Assembly: GCF_016859285.1 (NCBI RefSeq)
Contig: NC_053414.1
Span: 29,436,005-29,500,004, forward strand
Origin: Xiphias gladius
Taxonomy: Eukaryota > Chordata > Actinopteri > Istiophoriformes > Xiphiidae
Length of the DNA stretch: 64,000 nt
Direction: 5' to 3'
Shown: positions 1 through 64,000 of the stretch, in pieces
How positions within the stretch are numbered: position 1 is the stretch's first letter
How the letters are laid out: each line of letters begins with the position of its first letter
Notes under the pieces: model-generated
Seen by the model: only the letters and a program-made list of their open reading frames with translations
Told to the model about the DNA's origin: nothing
The model's database searches: none
Translations under genes and position numbers: made by a program

Positions 1-103
1 GGCGGGCAGGCAGGGGGGTGGGGGGGGGGCGACGACGAGAGTGTGGTGGGAGAAACACCCTGAGAGAGGACAAACAAAAGCACAACCGAGGGTGCCTGCA
101 ACC

Positions 104-172
104 ATGAGCGGCTTGCACTATTCGCCAGAGCTGCGGCTGCCGCTGCCGCTCTGCCCGCGGACCATGTCGTGA
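104..172 (+). promoter_or_regulatory. Upstream ORF of 22 codons plus stop
   Basis: An ATG at 104 has A at -3 (context ACCATGA) and opens a 22-codon frame ending at TGA 170-172. A second ATG at 164 is in the same frame and uses the same stop. The frame closes 97 nt before the main ATG at 270, so it does not overlap the CDS. If transcription starts upstream of 104 it would be a candidate translational damper. Its peptide is not recognised. Confidence 0.5.
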
Positions 173-222
173 GGTGTGGCTCGGAAGCACTCCGGGGAAC
201 CTGTCAGCCGAAACGACACGCC

Positions 223-247
223 GAGGAGGAGGAGGAGGAGGAGGAGG
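223..247 (+). repeat. (GAG)n trinucleotide run in 5' UTR
   Basis: About eight GAG units lie just upstream of the rims1 start codon. The same purine-rich bias (GAG/GAA) continues in the glutamate-rich helix of exon 1. Confidence 0.85.
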
Positions 248-269
248 TGGGGTGGTGGAGGTGGAAAAG

Positions 270-58653
<58,384 letters not shown>

Positions 58654-59214
58654 GTATAAAAAGAAACTGAACACACGTGAACCCAAACATTACATGAATC
58701 GAGTGAATAGACACTAATTTGCACAAGATACTGATATTTTATTTTAAAAATGAATACACAATCAATAATCAGAGACTCTGCTGAAAAAGTCTTCAGTCAC
58801 AGTTTTCAAATCAGTATTTTCTCCACTACATGATTGAATCATTCAACATTTTGGGTTTATGATGCTGCATGTCTTCACTCCAGTTCATGTCATTTGTCCC
58901 TTTCATACATGACTGAATTTACCATTGCACACTCTCATAAAAAACATCTACCTGCTGTTTAGAATTTGGAGTCCTTTAAATATTTTTAATTTGAAAGAAG
59001 GAAAATAAGCTGGCACAGTTTAGTACTGTATACTTTACTAGCAAAAGAATTTAAATAATGACACACAAGGTTATAGAGCCTAAGAATGTACTGTACATAA
59101 ATCCCAAGAGGGGGGAGCTGAGTGCACTTTTCACCCAGACATTTTGGGGAATGTGCTTATTCATTCTTTTCCCCCCAAGAGTTAGATGAGAAAATAAATA
59201 CCACACACATGTTT

Positions 59215-59490
59215 GTTCACTAAATATGAAGCTACAGCCATCAGCCGGTTAGCTTAGCTCTGCAGAGAGACTGGAAACAGAGTAAAACAGCTAGCCTGGT
59301 TCTGTCCAAAGTTAACAAAAATCACAGAGCCTGGCCATGAAACAGTCCCACACATAACTTCCTGTAAAACCACAAATTGTCACTCTTATGTCTGTACAGT
59401 AAAATCTAAATGTTAAGTTACCAGCTAATGGCTGGTTAGCTTACTGTAGCTTAACACAAAAACTCAAAACAGGAGCAAACAGCTCTGTCC
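59215..59490 (+). repeat. Dispersed fish repeat flanking the DIRS-like element
   Basis: GAAGCTACAGCCATCAGCCG, GTTAGCTTAGCTCTGCAGAG, AGACTGGAAACAGAGTAAAA and CAGCTAGCCTGGTTCTGTCC follow a repeat extremely common in spiny-rayed fish introns. The TATGGCTTAAACAAATGAAA and TATAACGTGTTAACTTGTGA words at 63557-63596 look like the opposite strand of the same family. Confidence 0.65.
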
Positions 59491-59523
59491 AAAGGGTAAA
59501 AAGTCTGCCTGTTGTTTTTATAT

Positions 59524-59715
59524 TTAAGTTTTATTTTATATGTGCTCTGCCCTCTAACGAGCTTTGCTATTGGTTAACCCATTCAAGGCTCCGTCTTGGC
59601 ACCCTGAGAAAGATCTTTGCGCTCACCACCCAATCGGGTTTAGTGACCGTACACTGCAGTCCCTTGTAAAACCCCAGTGAATATGCTGCTTGTATCCCCT
59701 TTTCACTCATCCACT
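59524..59715 (+). repeat. Left inverted terminal repeat of the DIRS-like element
   Basis: Shared words with the reverse complement of the right end, in order: GCCCTCTAA, GCTTTG.TATTGGTTAACC, AGGCTCCG, GGCACCCTG, AGATCTTTG, CACCACCCAATC, GTAC/GCACACTG, AGTCCC and GCTGCTTGT. Identity is roughly 75-80% by eye over about 190 bp. Confidence 0.82.
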
Positions 59716-59769
59716 CTGACGACAGTTTGCACCTATGAAGATTCTGTCACCCTCCGGTGCCGGAGGATG

Positions 59770-59875
59770 TCATTTCAGAAGACCTGCCTGAACTGCACCT
59801 TGCTGCTGGCGGCTTCCGATGGCCACAATGACTGCTTCTGCTGCCTTGGCTGGCACCACAAAGCCGATCGTGAAT
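59770..59875 (+). pseudogene. gag-like Cys/His motif remnant
   Basis: Reads MSFQKTCLNCTLLLAASDGH, then NDCFCCLGWHHKADRE and a stop. The C..C...DGH..C..CLG..H pattern is one I associate with the gag-like first ORF of fish DIRS/Ngaro elements. The frame breaks soon after, at 59876. Confidence 0.6.
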
Positions 59876-60001
59876 AGCGGCAGCAGTTCATGGAGTCTGT
59901 TCACTCCTGCCACAACAGCTGCGGCGCCTCCCTCTAAGGCCAGGTCTAGCCCTGGAATGAGTGCAATGACGAGGACGGACACCGCGTCATCGACGAGTAG
60001 G

Positions 60002-61201
60002 AAGGCCCAGCAGCGCTCTTCCAGGAGGACCCACAACCTAACCGCTACCCCCGCAATGGCCTCCACAGCCTGTTCATCTCGACTACCCAGCGGATGGACA
60101 CCACTCTCCCTCCACCCCCGCTGCCAAAAACCCCTCAGGAGGGTTTCACTGCTGGCCTCACTGCCCAGCAGTGCGCCAGAGAGAGACTGATGGTGTCCTG
60201 CCCTCCCATTGCGCCCATTTTTGATTATGCAGAGGAAGGATGGGGACATACATCTGTCAACCAACCCGCCAATGGTGGCGTACGAGCTGTACTGTACCGT
60301 TGACAGCTTGCAAAGGGGCAAGGGCGTCTCCACCATAGAGGATGCTGTCAGAGTCTGCTTCCTCCTCTAGAAGCCCATGTGGCCTGGTTCCACCTGAAAG
60401 GGACAAAATGCCATGTTCAATCGCTGCTACGCCGGTGCAGCACAGGTGGTGCCGCTGGCTAGCAATATGGCTTTCCTGGCTGGCCCCTCGACAAGCTCCC
60501 CCACCAATGCACTGAGCTGTTGGCGGATGAGGTTGTGGAGGTCCAGACGACGGTGGCAACTTTCCTCTGTATGTTTCAGGCTTTCGACATTAACGGTGGC
60601 TGCTTCATGTGCTCAGGTGGGTCAGACACCTCTTGCTGGGCCTCTACACCCTGAACAAGACTGAATACCGCCAGCTGCTAAATCTGCCACTCTCACGGAG
60701 TCCCTCTTTGGCCTCAACTTCCAGCAAATGACTGATCAGCCAGAAACGGTGAGGAAGGTATCGGATCAGCTGAGTGACCACTTTCACCCCATCAGCTTCC
60801 CCCTCAACAGCAGCAGCAGCAGCGGCCAGCAAAACATCCGAGGAGTCTCACACCTTCAATAGTTCTCCCTCTAGCACGGCAGCTCCTGCATTAGGTGCAT
60901 TACGACTCTCAGCTAATGCACTGTGAAAAAAACAGAAATGTTTCAGTGAAGGGCCAAGAGAGGGGGTTTACATCTCCACCTAAATGTAGAGCTCAGTATT
61001 GTAAAATTTCAACGGTTTTCTCAGTGACAGTCACTGCTGTGTTGACTGTCCTCAGAGCATGCAGAGTTGCATGACACTTCGGGCCCCTCACAAGATGATT
61101 ATTGACAAAGTATTGACAAAGACATGTTGACATGGCTGGCCAAGATAACTACGTTGCCAAGCTCCAAAGGTGAGTCTATTCTCTCATTTAATATGAACAG
61201 C
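60002..61201 (+). repeat. Tandem duplication unit 1 (1.2 kb) in the DIRS-like element
   Basis: Begins AAGGCCCAGCAGC and matches unit 2 (61202-62400) almost perfectly. Differences seen by eye: a 2-base GC insertion near the start (60015), one extra T in the TTTTTGATTATG run, two 1-base deletions (CTCTCACGG and TGTCCTCAG, against CTCTCTACGG and TGTCCCTCAG) and one T/C substitution. These indels account exactly for the 1200 versus 1199 length. Within it lie gag-like frames broken by stops and a CAG run encoding serines (60808-60822). Confidence 0.93.
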
Positions 61202-62400
61202 AAGGCCCAGCAGCTCTTCCAGGAGGACCCACAACCTAACCGCTACCCCCGCAATGGCCTCCACAGCCTGTTCATCTCGACTACCCAGCGGATGGACACC
61301 ACTCTCCCTCCACCCCCGCTGCCAAAAACCCCTCAGGAGGGTTTCACTGCTGGCCTCACTGCCCAGCAGTGCGCCAGAGAGAGACTGATGGTGTCCTGCC
61401 CTCCCATTGCGCCCATTTTGATTATGCAGAGGAAGGATGGGGACATACATCTGTCAACCAACCCGCCAATGGTGGCGTACGAGCTGTACTGTACCGTTGA
61501 CAGCTTGCAAAGGGGCAAGGGCGTCTCCACCATAGAGGATGCTGTCAGAGTCTGCTTCCTCCTCTAGAAGCCCATGTGGCCTGGTTCCACCTGAAAGGGA
61601 CAAAATGCCATGTTCAATCGCTGCTACGCCGGTGCAGCACAGGTGGTGCCGCTGGCTAGCAATATGGCTTTCCTGGCTGGCCCCTCGACAAGCTCCCCCA
61701 CCAATGCACTGAGCTGTTGGCGGATGAGGTTGTGGAGGTCCAGACGACGGTGGCAACTTTCCTCTGTATGTTTCAGGCTTTCGACATTAACGGTGGCTGC
61801 TTCATGTGCTCAGGTGGGTCAGACACCTCTTGCTGGGCCTCTACACCCTGAACAAGACTGAATACCGCCAGCTGCTAAATCTGCCACTCTCTACGGAGTC
61901 CCTCTTTGGCCTCAACTTCCAGCAAATGACTGATCAGCCAGAAACGGTGAGGAAGGTATCGGATCAGCTGAGTGACCACTTTCACCCCATCAGCTTCCCC
62001 CTCAACAGCAGCAGCAGCAGCGGCCAGCAAAACATCCGAGGAGTCTCACACCTTCAATAGTTCTCCCTCTAGCACGGCAGCTCCTGCATTAGGTGCATTA
62101 CGACTCTCAGCTAATGCACTGTGAAAAAAACAGAAATGTTTCAGTGAAGGGCCAAGAGAGGGGGTTTACATCTCCACCTAAATGTAGAGCTCAGCATTGT
62201 AAAATTTCAACGGTTTTCTCAGTGACAGTCACTGCTGTGTTGACTGTCCCTCAGAGCATGCAGAGTTGCATGACACTTCGGGCCCCTCACAAGATGATTA
62301 TTGACAAAGTATTGACAAAGACATGTTGACATGGCTGGCCAAGATAACTACGTTGCCAAGCTCCAAAGGTGAGTCTATTCTCTCATTTAATATGAACAGC
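61202..62400 (+). repeat. Tandem duplication unit 2 (1.2 kb) in the DIRS-like element
   Basis: Second copy of the unit. The frame 61124-61567 crosses the junction (LTWLAKITTLPSSKGES then KAQQLFQEDPQPNRYPR), and the same N-terminal peptide appears again at the end of unit 2, followed by different sequence (KAQQLNVAEVEPARSD). The unit boundary therefore falls in AAGGCCCAGCAGCTC, present at all three junctions (60002, 61202, 62401). Confidence 0.93.
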
Positions 62401-63090
62401 AAGGCCCAGCAGCTCAATGTGGCAGAGGTGGAGCCTGCTAGATCAGACTTGGTGACAACTGAGATTGCTTTACATGAGAAACCTCCAGCTGGGGTTTGCC
62501 TATCTCAAACTACATCTGAGCCTCAACAAGCTCCGCAGGCTGTGTGTGCCTGCCTGGGCTTAGAGCAATATAGCCTTTTGGAACTCAACAAGCTGCCTCC
62601 GCATGGGAGTGAGTTTAAGGTGCGTTCTGCACTATGTTCAGGGTCACGGATGCATCCCTGGCTGGTTGAGGCGGGATGCTTGACCAGGCCTTAATAGGCG
62701 GTACGTAGTCAGAACCAGTCCACAAAATATCAACGTGCTGGAGCTGAGAACAGACCTGAGTGACAGGCACATGATGATGAGGTCATACAACACCAGAGTG
62801 GTAGCTTGCTGAAGCAGGCAAGGGGGCGTGAGGTCTGCCAGCCTGCACAGGATGGCTGCAGAAATCTTGACATGGCTGGATCGCCATCTCTGCTCGTTAA
62901 GGGCCTGTCAAGGACCCTCCGTGTGGGAGCTCACAGGATGTCCAGGGGGGCCCAATCGAGGATGAGTGGAGCATCTCATTGGATGTGGCCACACTGATCT
63001 GGCAGCTGTTCAGCTGGCCCATGGCCGACCTTTTTGTGAGCAAGGAGAATGCACAGTGTCCATTCTTGCACTCTGGCGTGACTAGGTTTG
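62401..63090 (+). pseudogene. RT/RNase H remnant of the DIRS-like element
   Basis: Broken frames resemble the C-terminal RT/RNase H part of fish DIRS pol: VFRVTDASLAG then a stop (about 62630-62670), NINVLELR-like words near 62725, and in another frame LDVATLIWQLFSWPMADLFV followed by SKENAQCPF (62979-63065). The last block corresponds to the 'VDLFAS.EN.QCP' motif of that family. Several frameshifts and stops make it non-functional, and the catalytic RT box is absent. Confidence 0.65.
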
Positions 63091-63260
63091 TTTGTTTTTT
63101 TGTTTTTTTCTCTCGCCCAATCAGTTGCAGGACTTTAGGGGTCAAGACTGGGGTCCAGCTGGGAGTACATGAATCCCTAATGGCTTTCACCTTCAGTGTT
63201 AATCAATAGTGAAGTCCGTTGAGCAAGGGCTGAGCATGTACGAAATAGAAATAGTAGTTA

Positions 63261-63304
63261 TTGGACGTAAATCCAGTTTTATGAATACGTGCATAGCCCT
63301 GTAA
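63261..63304 (+). repeat. Internal complementary segment next to the right terminal repeat
   Basis: TTGGACGTAAATCCAGTTTT ATGAATACG and on to TAGCCCTGTAA is the reverse complement, with few mismatches, of 63490-63534 at the element's outer right end. An internal complementary region just inside the right repeat is a known feature of DIRS elements, used in circularising the replication intermediate. Confidence 0.7.
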
Positions 63305-63330
63305 CTGCAGGCCCAGCTGGCCGCCTTTTT

Positions 63331-63535
63331 GGTATGTGTTCCGAAAGGAGACAAGCAGCGTATGTGCTGGAGTTCTATAGGGGACTACAGTGTGCGGTTG
63401 CTACCTCCTGATTGGGTGGTGATGTCAAAGATCTGTCACAGGGTGCCGAGGGCGGAGCCTAGAAGGGGGTTAACCAATGGCAAAGCCGATTAGAGGGCTA
63501 CACACATACTCATAGAACTGGAGTTACGTCCATTA
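63331..63535 (-). repeat. Right inverted terminal repeat of the DIRS-like element
   Basis: Its reverse complement aligns with 59524-59715 (see left repeat). The outer end reads CTCATAGAACTGGAGTTACG TCCATTA. Confidence 0.82.
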
Positions 63536-64000
63536 AAAACTATTTTTAGTATGGCTTAAACAAATGAAATATAACGTGTTAACTTGTGAACTGAAGAAGT
63601 TCTGATAGGGAAACTGATACTGTAGGACTAACTATTTCAAGGCTGAAGCTTCATATTAACTGTACAGACATAAGAGCAGTATCAGTCTTCTCATTTAAGT
63701 CTCAACAGGAAATTGAATAAGTGTACTTCCCCAAATACAGCAGAAACTGCATTATCTAAGTTCCAGTATATTTACTGCTCTGTTAGCTTGTTCATAAGTG
63801 CTTGTAATTCTCAGCTTTCTGAAATAACTTAAAACCTTTGATTAAGTAATGTTAAGCCAAGGCGAACCTCTGACTGATATTATGCCATGAAATTTAAAGA
63901 GAATTCACAGTTTCAGAGCCTTTACTGTCCTTTTACTCATTATCAACCTCTCCTGGTGTTCCCACCTCAAAATGCTCCTCCTCCCACCCCTCCACCCCTC

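Larger units (their letters stand above)
1..269 (+). promoter_or_regulatory. rims1: 5' UTR / CpG-rich start region of rims1
   Basis: GC- and CpG-rich sequence leads into the start codon at 270. It contains G-runs near the window start and an in-phase run of GAG triplets at about 223-247. The transcription start is not visible, so how much of this is UTR rather than promoter is inferred. No clear TATA box is seen, which is usual for CpG-island promoters of neuronal genes. Confidence 0.6.
59524..63535 (+). mobile_element. Decayed DIRS-like (tyrosine-recombinase type) retroelement
   Basis: About 4.0 kb bounded by diverged inverted terminal repeats. Coding relics on the + strand, in element order: a gag-like Cys/His patch, a duplicated gag-like segment, and RNase H-like remnants. 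DIRS elements carry inverted, not direct, terminal repeats, and in fish they encode gag, RT/RNase H, often a methyltransferase and a tyrosine recombinase. No recombinase, methyltransferase or RT catalytic core is visible, and the frames have stops, so it is an internally deleted non-autonomous copy. Class is inferred from the terminal architecture plus protein words recalled from fish DIRS elements. Confidence 0.75.
58654..64000 (+). other. rims1: Start of intron 20, occupied by repeats
   Basis: From the GTATAA donor to the window end I find no further rims1 exon. A fish repeat (59215-59490) precedes a DIRS-like element (about 59524-63535). After it, 63551-63605 looks like an inverted scrap of the same upstream repeat. 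The last 60 bases are C/T-rich and could be a pyrimidine tract before an exon beyond the window. Confidence 0.75.

Noticed and set aside
59770..60336. 188-codon - strand frame, repeated in part at 61184-61450
   Set aside because: Antisense of the duplicated gag-like segment of the DIRS-like element; the + strand carries the family motifs.
63940..64000. Possible Pro-rich exon at the window end (CTCCTCCCACCCCTCC)
   Set aside because: More likely a pyrimidine tract; no splice acceptor or RIM1 match can be confirmed before the window ends.

Overview
This window is vertebrate genomic DNA, most likely from a teleost fish, probably a percomorph. The evidence is a large intron-rich gene, very long (CA)n/(TG)n microsatellites, and many fish-type repeats: Tc1, hAT and TTAA-type elements, an L2/Rex1-like LINE tail and a DIRS-like retroelement. 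Only one cellular protein-coding gene is supported, on the + strand: the 5' two thirds of a RIMS1 orthologue (RIM1, regulating synaptic membrane exocytosis 1, the presynaptic active-zone scaffold). I place 20 coding exons between 270 and 58653. Every splice phase closes, and together they encode about 1,084 residues; the C-terminal exons, including the second C2 domain, lie beyond the window.

Layout. 1-436: GC-rich 5' UTR with a uORF, then exon 1 (Rab3-binding helix). 437-23909: intron 1, 23 kb, with LINE, Tc1, hAT and other dispersed repeats. 23910-24123: exon 2 (most of the zinc finger). 24124-38377: intron 2, 14 kb, with CA repeats and a 0.7 kb homopurine tract. 38378-40212: exons 3 and 4 (end of the zinc finger, SGAWFF-type motif, basic linker with a PKA-type Ser site). 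40213-45290: intron 4. 45291-49278: a compact cluster, exons 5-13, encoding the PDZ and C2A domains. 49575-58653: exons 14-20, the serine/arginine-rich linker after C2A, built almost entirely of frame-neutral cassette exons. 58654-64000: start of intron 20, mostly filled by a 4 kb decayed DIRS-like element with inverted terminal repeats and a nearly perfect 1.2 kb internal tandem duplication.

How the parts work together. In known RIM1 the N-terminal helix and zinc finger tie vesicle Rab3 and Munc13 to the active zone, the PDZ binds ELKS and N/P/Q-type calcium channels, and the C2 domains bind membrane or SNARE-related partners without classical Ca2+ coordination. The exons here encode the first three of these modules in the same order. 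The most interesting signals are regulatory or structural: TG repeats replacing or sitting just before the polypyrimidine tract at exons 14 and 15, a NAGNAG acceptor at exon 10, an altered SGAWFF motif, an upstream ORF, and the rearranged DIRS-like element. All calls come from reading the sequence; no database search was run.
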